Below, piece after piece: positions 38,362 through 49,793 of a stretch of 64,000 nucleotides of DNA (positions are counted from its first letter, which is position 1; each line of letters opens with the position of its first letter). The DNA lies in the NCBI GenBank assembly GCA_902526535.1, contig CABZLG010000001.1, positions 1-64,000 on the forward strand, in the 5' to 3' direction. The notes beneath the pieces were generated by a model, which was not told the origin of the DNA, did no database searches, and saw only the letters and a program-made list of their open reading frames with translations. The stretch is from an uncultured SAR86 cluster bacterium (GTDB lineage: Bacteria > Pseudomonadota > Gammaproteobacteria > Magnimaribacterales > TMED112). Made by a program: the position numbers and the translations under genes.

Positions 38362-39513
38362 ATGAGATACAAGTTAGGGCTTTTCTTATTATTAATAGCA
38401 TCTTTTTACACATCAGCTGATTGGCTAGATGTGAATATGCCCGTGGGCGTAACAGACATTAGTAAAGAAGTTTTTGAACTTCATATGGCAATATTTTTCG
38501 TTACAGTTGCTATAGGCGTTATTGTATTTGGGTTTATGTTTTATTCTATGTGGCGTTATAGAAGAAGTAATAACAAAAAACCGGCTAAATTCAAAGAGAA
38601 TCACAAACTTGAAATTCTCTGGACAGTAATACCAACTTTAATTCTAGTTGCGATGGCTGTTCCAGCCTCTGTTACATTAAAGAAAATATACGACCATGAA
38701 GCTGAAGAAGGTGGCATGGATATTCAAGTAGTTGGTTGGCAATGGAAGTGGCAATACAAATATTTAGATGAGCAGGTCGGTAACAAGCCTTTAAGTTTTT
38801 TTGCTAACTTAACTACCCCTCCAGATCAATATGAATATAACAGAGTTGAAAAAGGTGAGAATTATTTACTTGAGGTTGATGAAGAAGTTGTAGTTCCAGT
38901 AAACACCCCAATTAGATTTTTAATTACTAGTAATGACGTTATTCATTCATGGTACATGAGTGATTTTGCTGTCAAGCAAGATGCTATACCAGGTTTTATA
39001 AATGTTGCAAAAACAACAATCAATGAACCAGGTATTTATAGAGGAAATTGCACAGAACTTTGTGGTGAAAGACATGCCTATATGCCAATAGTAGTACGTG
39101 CTGTTACAAAGGAAGAATATGATGAATGGGTTTTAGAAAAAAGAGAGGCAATGGAGCAACTTAATTTTTTAACAGAGAAAGAATGGACCGCAGATGAACT
39201 TTATGCACAAGGTGAAGAAATATATAAAACACGTTGTGCAGCATGTCATCAAGTTAACGGAGCAGGAATTACAGGGTTTTATCCAGCATTGGCTGGTAGT
39301 GATGTTGTGATGAATGATAAGACAGGTCAAATAGAAATTCTTATGGAAGGCATTAGAGGAAGTCAGATGCAATCATTTGCAGAGCAGCTTAATGAAGTTG
39401 ACATGGCAGCTGTAATAACTTTCACAAGATTAGCTTGGAATAATGATAAACAAGGAGATGGAACAATTGTTGTTCCTAATGATATTGTTGATTATAAAAA
39501 AGGAGATTTATAG
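38362..39513 (+). CDS. coxB: cytochrome c oxidase subunit II with C-terminal cytochrome c domain
   Basis: CuA motif [12 protein letters not shown] and CAACH heme c motif. Confidence 0.96.
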   Translation: MRYKLGLFLLLIASFYTSADWLDVNMPVGVTDISKEVFELHMAIFFVTVAIGVIVFGFMFYSMWRYRRSNNKKPAKFKENHKLEILWTVIPTLILVAMAVPASVTLKKIYDHEAEEGGMDIQVVGWQWKWQYKYLDEQVGNKPLSFFANLTTPPDQYEYNRVEKGENYLLEVDEEVVVPVNTPIRFLITSNDVIHSWYMSDFAVKQDAIPGFINVAKTTINEPGIYRGNCTELCGERHAYMPIVVRAVTKEEYDEWVLEKREAMEQLNFLTEKEWTADELYAQGEEIYKTRCAACHQVNGAGITGFYPALAGSDVVMNDKTGQIEILMEGIRGSQMQSFAEQLNEVDMAAVITFTRLAWNNDKQGDGTIVVPNDIVDYKKGDL

Positions 39514-39521
39514 GAGTAATT

Positions 39522-41099
39522 ATGAGTGCAGTAATTGAAAATCATGATCACGAACATCATGGACCTCAAAAAGGTATCTTAAGATGGCTTTTCACAACTA
39601 ACCATAAAGATATTGGAACACTATACCTATGGTTTAGTTTTATTATGTTTTTAACAGGTGGTGCCATGGCTATGGGAATAAGAGCTGAGCTATTTGAACC
39701 AGGATTACAGCTTATGGACCCAATTAGGTATAACCAACTTGTTACTATGCACGGACTTATAATGATATTTGGGGCAGTGATGCCAGCATTTGTGGGTTTA
39801 GCAAATTGGCTTATTCCTATGCAAATCGGAGCACCAGATATGGCGTTGCCAAGAATGAATAATCTTAGCTTTTGGCTGCTACCTTCAGCATTTATAATTC
39901 TTCTTTCAACTGCTTTCATGGAGGGAGGCTTGCCTGGTTTTGGTTGGACTTTCTATGCACCCTTATCGACAAATTACCCCAATATTGCCTACTTTGTGTT
40001 TGCTATTCATGTAATGGGGATTTCATCGATAATGGGATCAATTAACGTGATTGTCACAATTATGAATATGAGAGCACCTGGAATGACATTAATGCAAATG
40101 CCTTTGTTTGTATGGTCTTGGTTAATAACAGCATATTTGCTTATAGCTGTTATGCCGGTCCTTGCTGGAGCAGTAACAATGCTTTTAATGGATGCATATT
40201 TTGGCACTTCATTCTTTGATGCAGCAGGTGGAGGAGATCCAGTTTTATTTCAACATGTCTTCTGGTTTTTCGGTCATCCCGAAGTTTATATAATGATACT
40301 TCCTGCATTCGGAATTACATCTCATATTATTTCAACTTTCTCAAGAAAGCCTTTGTTTGGACAATCATCTATGGTTTATGCGATGGTTTCAATCGCCGTA
40401 CTCTCATTTGTAGTCTGGGCTCATCACATGTTTACTGTTGGAATGCCGCTGGCTGCTGAACTATTTTTTATGTGGGCAACAATGATAATTGCTATTCCTA
40501 CTGGTGTAAAAGTTTTTAACTGGGTTGCAACTATTTTTAAAGGATCAATAACCTATGAAACACCAATGCTATTTGCAATAGCCTTTGTTGTTTTATTTAC
40601 AATAGGGGGTCTGTCTGGCCTCATGTTAGCGATTACACCTGCAGATTTTCAGTATCATGATACTTATTTTGTTGTAGCACACTTTCATTATGTACTCGTA
40701 CCAGGTGCCATTTTCTCAATAATGGCTGCTGTTTATTATTGGCTTCCAAAATGGACCGGAAATATGTATGACGAGAAAATGGGTAAGCTTCATTTCTGGC
40801 TATCTTTTGTTGGTGTAAATGTTACTTTCTTCCCACAACACTTTGTTGGGTTAGCTGGCATGCCAAGAAGATATGCTGATTACGCATTACAGTTTGCAGA
40901 ATGGAATGCAGTTTCATCAGTAGGAGCATTTTTGTTTGGTTTATCACAGCTACTTTTCCTCTATATCGTTATCAAGACAGTTTTTGCAGGCAAAAAAGCT
41001 ACTGCACAGGTTTGGGATGGTGCAGAGGGACTAGAGTGGACTGTAGATTCACCTGCTCCCTACCATACATTTGAAACTCCACCAAAAGTAAATGGCTAA
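39522..41099 (+). CDS. coxA: cytochrome c oxidase subunit I
   Basis: [30 protein letters not shown]. Confidence 0.98.
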   Translation: MSAVIENHDHEHHGPQKGILRWLFTTNHKDIGTLYLWFSFIMFLTGGAMAMGIRAELFEPGLQLMDPIRYNQLVTMHGLIMIFGAVMPAFVGLANWLIPMQIGAPDMALPRMNNLSFWLLPSAFIILLSTAFMEGGLPGFGWTFYAPLSTNYPNIAYFVFAIHVMGISSIMGSINVIVTIMNMRAPGMTLMQMPLFVWSWLITAYLLIAVMPVLAGAVTMLLMDAYFGTSFFDAAGGGDPVLFQHVFWFFGHPEVYIMILPAFGITSHIISTFSRKPLFGQSSMVYAMVSIAVLSFVVWAHHMFTVGMPLAAELFFMWATMIIAIPTGVKVFNWVATIFKGSITYETPMLFAIAFVVLFTIGGLSGLMLAITPADFQYHDTYFVVAHFHYVLVPGAIFSIMAAVYYWLPKWTGNMYDEKMGKLHFWLSFVGVNVTFFPQHFVGLAGMPRRYADYALQFAEWNAVSSVGAFLFGLSQLLFLYIVIKTVFAGKKATAQVWDGAEGLEWTVDSPAPYHTFETPPKVNG

Positions 41100-41652
41100 G
41101 AATAATTTTTCAAGTAAAATATTTCTCTACTTAGTTTCAGCTGTAATCTTTATGTTCTTTTTTTCTTTTATGTTGGTGCCTCTTTACAATGTCTTTTGTG
41201 AGGTAACCGGTCTAAATGGAAAAATATATGGCCCATCATCCTTTTTTATAAAAGATAGAGAAAAAGAGAAAGATTCTAGAGAAATAAGAATAAAATTTTT
41301 AAGTCAAGTTAATGAATCAGCTCCAGTTAAATTCTTCCCTTCTTCTAATGAAGTAAAAGTTTGGACTAATAAGGTCAGTAAGACATCATATATTGCTGAA
41401 AACACTACTGATAAACAATTAACTCTCACTATAATTCCATCAGTATCACCTGGCTTAGCAGCAGAAAATGTGAAAAAAATTCAATGTTTTTGTTTTGAAG
41501 AGCAAGTTTTAATGCCTTACGAAAGGCAAGAGTGGCCAGTTAGGTTTTATGTAAGTTCCGAAGTAGGAGATAACGTAAATGACATATATTTATCTTATAC
41601 ACTCTTTGAAACAGATCGTGTTTTAACAGACAATATGAACCATGGAAAGTAA
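41092..41652 (+). CDS. ctaG: cytochrome c oxidase assembly protein CtaG/Cox11
   Basis: [25 protein letters not shown]. Confidence 0.95.
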   Translation: MAKNNFSSKIFLYLVSAVIFMFFFSFMLVPLYNVFCEVTGLNGKIYGPSSFFIKDREKEKDSREIRIKFLSQVNESAPVKFFPSSNEVKVWTNKVSKTSYIAENTTDKQLTLTIIPSVSPGLAAENVKKIQCFCFEEQVLMPYERQEWPVRFYVSSEVGDNVNDIYLSYTLFETDRVLTDNMNHGK

Positions 41653-42562
41653 GACAGATAATTTTCAAAAATATTATGTTCCTGAAAAGAGTGCAATTCC
41701 AATAATTTTTGCAGTTTCTGTTTTTTTTGCAGGTTTTGGTGCTGCAAATGCAATTACCGGCAACGGCTCTACAATGCTACTTTTTGGTTTAATAGCTGTA
41801 ATCATTACGATGTCTTTTTGGTTTTCAGTTGTTATGAAAGAGTCAAAAGCTGGTCTTGATACTCCTCAACTAAACAATTCTTATGTATTTGGAATGGGAT
41901 GGTTTATTTTTTCAGAGGTAATGTTTTTCTTCGCTTTTTTTGGCGCATTATTCTACATACGACAGTTTTCAGTCCCATGGCTTGGTGGTGAAGGAGAAAA
42001 GGGTCTTGCTGGAGAAATATTATGGCCAGAGTTTGAGGCAACATGGCCACCTATGGTTACACCTGAACAAAGCATTATGGGGGATCAAGCAGTTACTAAA
42101 GGACCTGATAATTCTATGTATCTAAATGGCATAGCAGGGATAATTAAGTGGCTACCTTTATGGAATACAATTGTTCTTCTTAGTTCAAGTGGAACAGTTC
42201 ACTTCGCACACATCGCACTAAAAGAGAATAATAGAAAAAGATTTAACTTTTGGTTAGGCATAACTGTAAGCTTGGCATTTATTTTTGTGATTCTTCAGGC
42301 AGCAGAATACTACGAGGCCTATGCTCATCTTGGATTAACTTTAAATTCTGGTGTATATGGAACAACTTTTTTTATGCTAACTGGATTCCATGGCATGCAT
42401 GTCTTAATCGGTGGAATTTTTCTTTTAACACAGCTATTTAGGTCAACAGGGTTCAAACATTTTACAGAAAAAGAACATTTTGGCTTTGAAGCAGCTTCGT
42501 GGTATTGGCACTTTGTTGATGTTGTCTGGGTTTGCCTGTTTTTATTTGTTTATATTATTTAA
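41642..42562 (+). CDS. coxC: cytochrome c oxidase subunit III
   Basis: GFHGMHVLIGGIF, WYWHFVDVVWVCLF. Confidence 0.96.
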   Translation: MESKTDNFQKYYVPEKSAIPIIFAVSVFFAGFGAANAITGNGSTMLLFGLIAVIITMSFWFSVVMKESKAGLDTPQLNNSYVFGMGWFIFSEVMFFFAFFGALFYIRQFSVPWLGGEGEKGLAGEILWPEFEATWPPMVTPEQSIMGDQAVTKGPDNSMYLNGIAGIIKWLPLWNTIVLLSSSGTVHFAHIALKENNRKRFNFWLGITVSLAFIFVILQAAEYYEAYAHLGLTLNSGVYGTTFFMLTGFHGMHVLIGGIFLLTQLFRSTGFKHFTEKEHFGFEAASWYWHFVDVVWVCLFLFVYII

Positions 42563-42771
42563 CCCCAAGGCGCGTTATTGCCAAGTTGACCGGTAAAAAT
42601 CCCATAGATTATGAGAATTAATATAATGGCACCGAGAGTCACCCTAAACCCGAGCCCATACATTATGCGTTTCTTTTTAGGATTACCTTTATCTATAAAA
42701 AGGAAAACAAGGCTCGAAAAGAGACTTATTAGCACAAGAACAACTAAAATAATTATTACAGTTTTAAGCAC
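42559..42771 (-). CDS. twin-TM DUF2909 family protein
   Basis: LFIDKG...KRIMYGLGFRVTLGAIIL; typical position between coxC and surf1. Confidence 0.8.
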   Translation of the reverse strand: MLKTVIIILVVLVLISLFSSLVFLFIDKGNPKKKRIMYGLGFRVTLGAIILILIIYGIFTGQLGNNAPWG

Positions 42772-42787
42772 GATATCATTTTAACAG

Positions 42788-43474
42788 ATGCATAAATTTA
42801 AATTCAGAATACTTTTCTTTTCTTTAGTTTTTTTCCCCATCACAATTTTGCTTGGAATATGGCAAATTAATAGAGCGGAAGAAAAAAATAACATCATGGA
42901 TCAATATGCAAAGCTTATTAAAAAACCACCAATTCAACTTCTAAACTCTTATCAATATAGTAATTGGGAGCCAGTATATGGTGAGGGCATGTATCTAGAT
43001 GAAATTATTTATGAGGACAATGCAATAAGCAATGGTAAGGCCGGATATAAGGTTTATCATTTATTTGAATTAGTTTCTGGAGAAAATATATTTGTTAACA
43101 GAGGGTTTATTGAAAGGAAACCAACGAAGAATGATCTTCCAGAAGTTTTAGTGCCTGGAGGACTTTTCTTTATACAGGGTAATGTGATACTTAAGCAAAA
43201 GAACGCCTTTGCAAAAGAAATAAATGAAAGCGATTCAAGAATTATTCAAGAATTTAATCTTAAAAATATTAAACGCAAGAGAGGACTAGAAGATAAAGAA
43301 ATTTACGATTTCTTATTTAATTTAGCTCCATCAGACCCATTTAAGCTTGTACCAATTGAAAAGCCAATAAGCATGAGCGCAAGCAAACATATTGGATATG
43401 CAATTCAATGGTTTGGATTAAGTGTTGTTTTGGTTGTTATGACACTAATTGCATTTTTAAAAAATAATGAATAA
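42788..43474 (+). CDS. surf1: SURF1 family cytochrome oxidase biogenesis protein
   Basis: LGIWQINRAEEKN, VNRGFI, HIGYAIQWFGLS. Confidence 0.92.
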   Translation: MHKFKFRILFFSLVFFPITILLGIWQINRAEEKNNIMDQYAKLIKKPPIQLLNSYQYSNWEPVYGEGMYLDEIIYEDNAISNGKAGYKVYHLFELVSGENIFVNRGFIERKPTKNDLPEVLVPGGLFFIQGNVILKQKNAFAKEINESDSRIIQEFNLKNIKRKRGLEDKEIYDFLFNLAPSDPFKLVPIEKPISMSASKHIGYAIQWFGLSVVLVVMTLIAFLKNNE

Positions 43475-44024
43475 AGGAGTAGGTTTAGCATTAGTTATTT
43501 TAATTACCCCATTGGTGGTAATTACCGCCTCAACACTTACCTTTTACTTGGGTTATAAACCAACAAGCACATCAAATAATGGGGAATTAATTGTGCCACC
43601 CCTGGAAACTAATCTTTTTAAACTCGAGAACATTAATGGAGATTCTTTTAATTTTCGAAAAGGAAAGTGGTACCTAGTTTATTTTGATGATTTTAAAAAT
43701 GTAGAAGCTTCGGAAGAAAAATTGAAATTTACTTTTAGCATTAATACAACTCTTGGAAGAAAAATGAACAGACTTAAAAGAGTCGTTGTGTTAAAAGAAA
43801 ATTTCAATTTGAAATCAATTAATAATCTATCAGCGAAATTTCCAAATGTTTTTTTTGTAAAAGATATAGATCAAGAATTTGAAGAATTACTTTTAAATGC
43901 TGGCAAGAGTCCTTTTGAAAATCAATCTCTATTTTTATTAGATGATTTCTCTTTTGTAATGGAAGAATTTAATAAAGAGCTTGATTTTAAAAAAGTTTTT
44001 GAGGATATAAAAACTTTATTATGA
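43467..44024 (+). CDS. hypothetical protein in cox assembly cluster, one N-terminal TM
   Basis: ORF and context. Confidence 0.6.
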   Translation: MNKGVGLALVILITPLVVITASTLTFYLGYKPTSTSNNGELIVPPLETNLFKLENINGDSFNFRKGKWYLVYFDDFKNVEASEEKLKFTFSINTTLGRKMNRLKRVVVLKENFNLKSINNLSAKFPNVFFVKDIDQEFEELLLNAGKSPFENQSLFLLDDFSFVMEEFNKELDFKKVFEDIKTLL

Positions 44025-45004
44025 ATATTTTTACAACAAAATTTTTATCATTTTTAGGTGTTTTTCTTGCTTTTATCGTTATTGGTCTTGGGGCCTGGAC
44101 TCGCTTAGCAGATGCTGGGCTTGGTTGTCCTGATTGGCCTGGATGTTATGGGTTTGTAACTTTTCCAACAACTATTCAGGAAATAGAAATAGCAGAACAA
44201 CTGTACCCAGACTCTCCTGTTGAAATTGATAAAATAATTCCTGAAGTAGTGCATAGGTATTTTGCAGCTTCTCTCGGCCTTCTTGCAATTTTTCTACTTT
44301 TTATATCAATAAAGGAAAAAAAACATATTCTTACTTCATCCCTGTTGCTTGCAATAATCATAGGACAAGGAATATTTGGTTATCTAACAGTAAGCTTAAA
44401 ACTACACCCTCTAATAGTAACCACACATCTTTTTGGGGCAATGATTACTACATCAATTTTTCTTATTATTTTTTTAAGATCGCTTAAACTTGAGCATAGC
44501 TTCCAAATTCTTAAAGCAAACAGACATTTAATAATGATTGGTTTTGTTTTAATTATTTTTCAAATTTTTTTAGGAGCATGGACATCAACAAATTATGCTG
44601 CAAGAGCGTGTTTAGATCTTCCTTACTGTCAGGGTGAATTAATACCAAACACAAATTTCAAAGAAGCTTTCAACCTATTTCAAACTATTGGTCCTAATTA
44701 TTTATTCGGACAAATGAGCAATGAAGCTAGGGTTGCTATTCATATTACACACAGAATTGGTGCAATAGTTGTATTTTTATACTCACTTTTTCTTATATTT
44801 AAATTGAAATCAAAAGAAACCTTACCTGTAATAGTCTCTTTTGCAGCTATTCTTTTTCTTCAAGTTTTCTTGGGTATTAATAATGTTTTGAGCCATTTAC
44901 CTTTATGGAATGCTGTAGCTCATAATATTTTTGGCGTTATGTTGTTTCTGTGCATGATTGTTATTATGTATTTAAGTTATAGAAAAGTTGATGCAGTTGA
45001 ATAG
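44021..45004 (+). CDS. ctaA: heme A synthase (CtaA/COX15)
   Basis: GAWTRLADAGLGCPDWPGCYG; paired His helices. Confidence 0.96.
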   Translation: MNIFTTKFLSFLGVFLAFIVIGLGAWTRLADAGLGCPDWPGCYGFVTFPTTIQEIEIAEQLYPDSPVEIDKIIPEVVHRYFAASLGLLAIFLLFISIKEKKHILTSSLLLAIIIGQGIFGYLTVSLKLHPLIVTTHLFGAMITTSIFLIIFLRSLKLEHSFQILKANRHLIMIGFVLIIFQIFLGAWTSTNYAARACLDLPYCQGELIPNTNFKEAFNLFQTIGPNYLFGQMSNEARVAIHITHRIGAIVVFLYSLFLIFKLKSKETLPVIVSFAAILFLQVFLGINNVLSHLPLWNAVAHNIFGVMLFLCMIVIMYLSYRKVDAVE

Positions 45005-45857
45005 TTATCTCGATCTTTGCAAACCAAAGATTGTCCTTCTTTTAACACTAACAGCATTAGTGGGGATGATGCTTTCAACAAATTTCTATAATGATGTCAT
45101 CTCAGGCCTTGCGAGTTTACTTGGATTCGCATTTCTAGCAGCCTCATCAGCAGCTTTAAATCAAATTTTTGATAAAGAAACTGATAAAAATATGCAGAGG
45201 ACAAAAAATAGACCTTTAGCATCAGGAAGCATCACTTTGTTTAATGCTTTAATCTTTACATCTATACTTTTATTTCTGGGCTCATCTCTCATGCTCTATT
45301 TCTCTAATATTTTGACATTATTAATAACTACTTTTGGATTCATTTTTTATAGTCTGATTTATACAATTTATTTGAAATGGGCAACCCCACAAAATATTGT
45401 TATAGGAGGATTATCAGGAGCGTTACCTCCATTAATAGGATGGACAGCCGTGACAAATGAAATTTCATTACTACCACTAACACTTGTTTTGATTATTTTT
45501 CTTTGGACTCCTCCTCACTTTTGGCCTCTAGCAATAGATCGAATTGATGAATACAAAAAAGAAGGTGTTCCAATGATGCCAATTGCCAAAGGTGTGGCGA
45601 GAACAAAAATTGAAATGGTTATTTACGCTGTTCTACTATTTGGTGCGTCGCTTGCTCCATTTCTTTATGACCTTACCGGAATTTTTTATTTAGTTTCTAC
45701 ATCTTTATTGAATGTTTATTTTATTTATTTATGTGTTGCGTATCTTAATGATCGAGAAAATATCCTTTCTATGAAAATTTTTAATTTTTCTGTTAAGTAT
45801 ATGTTTTTGTTTTTTTTAGCAACTTATATCGACTTCTTATTAATCCTTTATGTCTAA
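44988..45857 (+). CDS. cyoE: protoheme IX farnesyltransferase
   Basis: NQIFDKETDKNMQRTKNRPL; start may be ATG at 44991. Confidence 0.96.
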   Translation: MMQLNSYLDLCKPKIVLLLTLTALVGMMLSTNFYNDVISGLASLLGFAFLAASSAALNQIFDKETDKNMQRTKNRPLASGSITLFNALIFTSILLFLGSSLMLYFSNILTLLITTFGFIFYSLIYTIYLKWATPQNIVIGGLSGALPPLIGWTAVTNEISLLPLTLVLIIFLWTPPHFWPLAIDRIDEYKKEGVPMMPIAKGVARTKIEMVIYAVLLFGASLAPFLYDLTGIFYLVSTSLLNVYFIYLCVAYLNDRENILSMKIFNFSVKYMFLFFLATYIDFLLILYV

Positions 45858-46473
45858 AAATAAACTTACAATTTTATTATTTGCTATTGTTATTGCACTA
45901 ACCTCTTATTCATTTTGGCGAATAAGTATACCGAGAGTGCTATCTATCGAAGAGATGAAGGTAAATGGCTTCTATAAGTATGGCGATTCACAAGAAGTTA
46001 GAGAATTTGCATTGAAGGATCATGATAATAATATTTTTACCAAAGAAAATTTACGAGAGCATGACATAAACTTCATATATTTTGGATACACCACATGTCC
46101 AACTGAGTGTCCGGTAATGATGTCTGTGATGAGACAGCTTTTCGAAAAAATTGATACAGATGACATTGCATTTTATTTAATAAGTTTTGATCCGGAAATT
46201 GATACTATTGAGAGGCTAAAGAAGTATGTAACTGCTTTTAATGACGATTTTATCGGAGTGTCTGGTGAACAGTCTGAAGTTTTGAAATTAGGCTACCAGC
46301 TCGGAATAGAAAAATTAGAACCCGTCCAAAATCATATGAGTCAAAGAGTAATTTCACATACTAATCATTTAGTTCTAGTAGATAATGATGCAAATATCAT
46401 GGGAATATTTAAGGGGCCATTTGATAGCAGAGCCATGTCATTAGTAACTAAGTCTTTGTTACAGACAAATTAA
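45850..46473 (+). CDS. SCO1/SenC copper chaperone
   Basis: YFGYTTCPTECPVMM and LISFDPEIDT. Confidence 0.93.
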   Translation: MSKNKLTILLFAIVIALTSYSFWRISIPRVLSIEEMKVNGFYKYGDSQEVREFALKDHDNNIFTKENLREHDINFIYFGYTTCPTECPVMMSVMRQLFEKIDTDDIAFYLISFDPEIDTIERLKKYVTAFNDDFIGVSGEQSEVLKLGYQLGIEKLEPVQNHMSQRVISHTNHLVLVDNDANIMGIFKGPFDSRAMSLVTKSLLQTN

Positions 46474-46544
46474 ATTCACAGTAAATTCACATTAATAATC
46501 TAACAATCTTTAAAAATAGTTTTATTATTGAATAAGGAGGAAAT

Positions 46545-47261
46545 ATGAGAATTATTTATTTATTTATTTTATCTTTTACTCTTTTTCCACTTTCGGCTGA
46601 TGATCATAAAGTTATGCCTGGTGGTGAGGTAGGAGAATTTCACTACATAAAAGCAAAGAATCCATTAGCAATTGTTGCAGCTACTGATAAGTTCATTGCT
46701 TCTGATTGCGGGCAAAAATGGCAAGCAAAATCAAGAGGGTTAGTGTTAATGCAGTTAGATGGCTCAGGCATGTCACACTTTTTTTATTCAGGCTTTGATG
46801 ATTATGAAAGCATGAATGAAGCAATTCAATTAGCAAGCAGTTGTGCTGCAGGTCTTGAATTTGTCCAGGCAGTTGGCGACGCCTCATATGGAGAATATTA
46901 TTTCAATAGAATTGGCGAACTTTCACTTCAAAAAGGTGATTGGACAAAAGATAGCGTTTTCATGAAGTATGATCTTTTTGTTGATCCAACGAAAAGGGGC
47001 GATTATGTAAAGGCTTGGAGTTCATTAGTTGAAAGCCAAGAAACTCCGGGCGCATCAGGGCTTGTAACACATGTTACTGGTAACGGGCGTGTATCACATT
47101 TTGCATTTAATGGTGGCCCTTCGATGCCAGAATTGATGTCAGGATCGGAAGATACCTTTAGCAGCAAAGAGTTTCTGGAATTTGCAGCGGAAGTTGATGA
47201 ATATAGAACTGTTGTTAATGTAATGATGGTTACTCCCATAAAAGCTTGGGTTAAAGAGTAA
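46545..47261 (+). CDS. secreted protein of unknown function, apparent two-repeat architecture
   Basis: Signal peptide, AAGGAGG RBS, two similar halves. Confidence 0.6.
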   Translation: MRIIYLFILSFTLFPLSADDHKVMPGGEVGEFHYIKAKNPLAIVAATDKFIASDCGQKWQAKSRGLVLMQLDGSGMSHFFYSGFDDYESMNEAIQLASSCAAGLEFVQAVGDASYGEYYFNRIGELSLQKGDWTKDSVFMKYDLFVDPTKRGDYVKAWSSLVESQETPGASGLVTHVTGNGRVSHFAFNGGPSMPELMSGSEDTFSSKEFLEFAAEVDEYRTVVNVMMVTPIKAWVKE

Positions 47262-47266
47262 CTCTT

Positions 47267-47293
47267 AAAAGGTCCTGTTTAACAGGGCCTTTT
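47267..47293. terminator. bidirectional intrinsic terminator AAAAGGTCCTG-TTTAA-CAGGGCCTTTT
   Basis: 11-bp stem with one G-U wobble, 5-nt loop, between convergent genes. Confidence 0.85.
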
Positions 47294-48293
47294 ATTCATT
47301 TGTGAGAACTACTTTTCCTATTACACCTCTATTTCCAATAAGATTTATTGCTTCAACGGCTCTCTCCATTGGAAATGTTTTTGAAACTAGAGGTTTAATT
47401 TCACCATCTTTAAGCATTTGATTAATCTCATTCAGGTTTTTAGAATTTAAATCAGGCTCACGTCCAGTAAAAGAACCCCAAAAAACTCCAACTAATGAAG
47501 CCCCTTTCAAAAGTGAAAGATTTATAGGCAATTTAGGTATCTGTCCAGCTGCAAAACCAACCACTAAATATCTTCCCTTCCAACCAATGGACCTAAATGC
47601 TGGTTCTGTGTAGCAGTCACCAATTGGGTCATAAATAATATCAAATCCACCTTTTAGACTTTTTGACTTTAGTTCTAATGATAGTGCTTTTGATTCATAT
47701 TTATCTTTGGGGCCCTCTCCATATATAACAACATCAGCAGCACCATAATCATGACAAATTTGAGCCTTTTTTTCGTTGGATACACCAGCAACAACCCTTG
47801 CTCCTTTCGCAACTGCGATATCTACAGCAGCTAATCCCACGCCGCCAGATGCTCCTAATACAAGCAATTCATCGTCTTTCTTAAGTTCACCTCTTTGCAT
47901 AAGCGCATGATAGCTGGTGCCATATGCCATTTGATATGATGCAGCCATTTCGAAAGATGTATCTTCTTCAATTGCAAAGGTCCCAAGTTCATGCATACAA
48001 ATCTCTTCAGCAAAAGCTCCATAAGCAGACATAAAATAAACACGATCTCCTTCTTTGAATTTCGTTACATTTTTTCCGATTTTTTTTATTACACCAGATC
48101 CCTCATTCCCTGGTGCAAAAGGAAATTCAGGTTTAAATTGATAGAGGCCTTGAACAATTAAATAGTCAGGGAAATTAAGTGCTGCAGCCTTAACTGATAT
48201 TAGTACCTCATCATCTCGAGGCTCAGGAGAATCAATATTCTCCCAAACAAGATTTTCAACTGGACCGAATTCTTTACAATGCAGAATTTTCAA
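47292..48293 (-). CDS. NADPH:quinone oxidoreductase / zinc-binding-type MDR family
   Basis: AALNFPDYLIVQGLYQ, GNEGSGVI, LGASGGVGLAAV. Confidence 0.9.
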   Translation of the reverse strand: MKILHCKEFGPVENLVWENIDSPEPRDDEVLISVKAAALNFPDYLIVQGLYQFKPEFPFAPGNEGSGVIKKIGKNVTKFKEGDRVYFMSAYGAFAEEICMHELGTFAIEEDTSFEMAASYQMAYGTSYHALMQRGELKKDDELLVLGASGGVGLAAVDIAVAKGARVVAGVSNEKKAQICHDYGAADVVIYGEGPKDKYESKALSLELKSKSLKGGFDIIYDPIGDCYTEPAFRSIGWKGRYLVVGFAAGQIPKLPINLSLLKGASLVGVFWGSFTGREPDLNSKNLNEINQMLKDGEIKPLVSKTFPMERAVEAINLIGNRGVIGKVVLTNE

Positions 48294-49777
48294 TTGATTT
48301 CCCCTCTATAATTTTCTAAAAAAGTTTCAAAATCTATCTTATCGTTATTTTGCTGAACTAAGTATTCTTTTCTCGATGCTTTAGCCTCTAAGGACATCTT
48401 TTTTAAAAATTCTTTCGACAGATTTAAACTTTGTTTTTTTGATTTAGAGCTTATGAAATTCACTATTGAATTATTTGATAAATCATCAACAATTTGCTTC
48501 GATAGTGGTGCTTCATTTCTTCTATAAAATTCCTTAAACATATTTTTATGGCTCTCTTTAAAACCAATTGCATTTGATAGGCTTTCAAGTGATTCTAAAA
48601 ATTCTTGTGTTAATACTTTAATACTTTTTTCTGCATCACCTTTTTCAAAACTGCAAATCAAATTACAATCCTGACCAGATTCAGAGGCACGTCTTATATT
48701 TTCTTTGATCTTAATTTCTTCGATAGGATCAATCTTTTCGCTACCACATAAAATACAATATATTGATAAAAGTTCTAGAAACTCAATTTCAATTTGAGAA
48801 ATTCCAAAAGGTGTGTAAGGGTTCAAATCTATAGATCGTAACTCAAGATACTTTATTCCCCCCTTTTTTAACTGATTATATTGACGCTCATTTGTCGTAA
48901 ATTCTCCCTTTGGTCTTATATGATTATAGAGTTCACTCTCCATTTGAATTGTCCCATTATTAATTTGTTTTGGATTTGTTAGTTCGATTTCAATTTCTTT
49001 AAATCTTTTATTTGGAACATTTATGTAGTACTTAATTATTTCGAGATAATCTTTCAATGAATTGAAATTAATAAATTTCTGCTCTTGCTCCTCTGAGTAA
49101 TATCCTAATTTACTCACCCTCAAAGATGTGGCTTTAGGTAAATAACAGTCTGTTCTATTAAGAAATTGTGCATTTATATCTCTATCCTTAATAAAAGATT
49201 TATGAGCAACAGGTGATGCCCCTATAACTCTCAAAACTTGAGGAAAGATACGAAGAAAATTTCTGCATGCGCAGAGATAGATCTCATCTTTGTTTCCACC
49301 AAGAGAATCAATAACCGAGCTTGAGAAAGATATATTAAAGTGAATGCCTGCTGTACTTTGCATCTTATCTCCATATCTATTTCTTAAGCCCAACCTGTAA
49401 AGATAGGCTAATTTTGATTTATTTATATCACCTGAAGATGGAAGAGTAATGTACTTTTTTTTAAATTTTGGCGGCATTGAATAATTCCACAAAAAATCAC
49501 CCTCAATTTGCTGCTCTAAATATAAATGAAGATTTTCTAAAAATTTTAACAATTCCAGATTATCCTCAAAAGGTGGCGTAACAATTTCAAAGTGAGGCTC
49601 TGAATAATCAAGTGTGATGTACTTGTTAAAATGATGATTGCCTAGATTATCAGGAAATTTATTGCCTGAAATTTTGCCTTCTCTATCTGTTCGAAGATTT
49701 TCTTTTTCTAACCCTTTATATGTCTTTTTATCAGATGCTAAGAAAGCTTTAACTTTATTTCGGTTGATTGCAACCAT
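48290..49777 (-). CDS. gshA: glutamate-cysteine ligase
   Basis: Proteobacterial GshA pattern (GDFLWNYSMPP, AGIHFNISF, RSIDLNPYTPFGI); start placed at MVAINRNK. Confidence 0.93.
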   Translation of the reverse strand: MVAINRNKVKAFLASDKKTYKGLEKENLRTDREGKISGNKFPDNLGNHHFNKYITLDYSEPHFEIVTPPFEDNLELLKFLENLHLYLEQQIEGDFLWNYSMPPKFKKKYITLPSSGDINKSKLAYLYRLGLRNRYGDKMQSTAGIHFNISFSSSVIDSLGGNKDEIYLCACRNFLRIFPQVLRVIGASPVAHKSFIKDRDINAQFLNRTDCYLPKATSLRVSKLGYYSEEQEQKFINFNSLKDYLEIIKYYINVPNKRFKEIEIELTNPKQINNGTIQMESELYNHIRPKGEFTTNERQYNQLKKGGIKYLELRSIDLNPYTPFGISQIEIEFLELLSIYCILCGSEKIDPIEEIKIKENIRRASESGQDCNLICSFEKGDAEKSIKVLTQEFLESLESLSNAIGFKESHKNMFKEFYRRNEAPLSKQIVDDLSNNSIVNFISSKSKKQSLNLSKEFLKKMSLEAKASRKEYLVQQNNDKIDFETFLENYRGEIN

Positions 49778-49793
49778 GAAACAATAATACTTA

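Noticed and set aside
46474-46500. Direct repeat AAATTCACA-GT-AAATTCACA upstream of the secreted orphan gene
   Set aside because: Short AT-rich repeat with only two copies; could be an operator but not distinguishable from chance.
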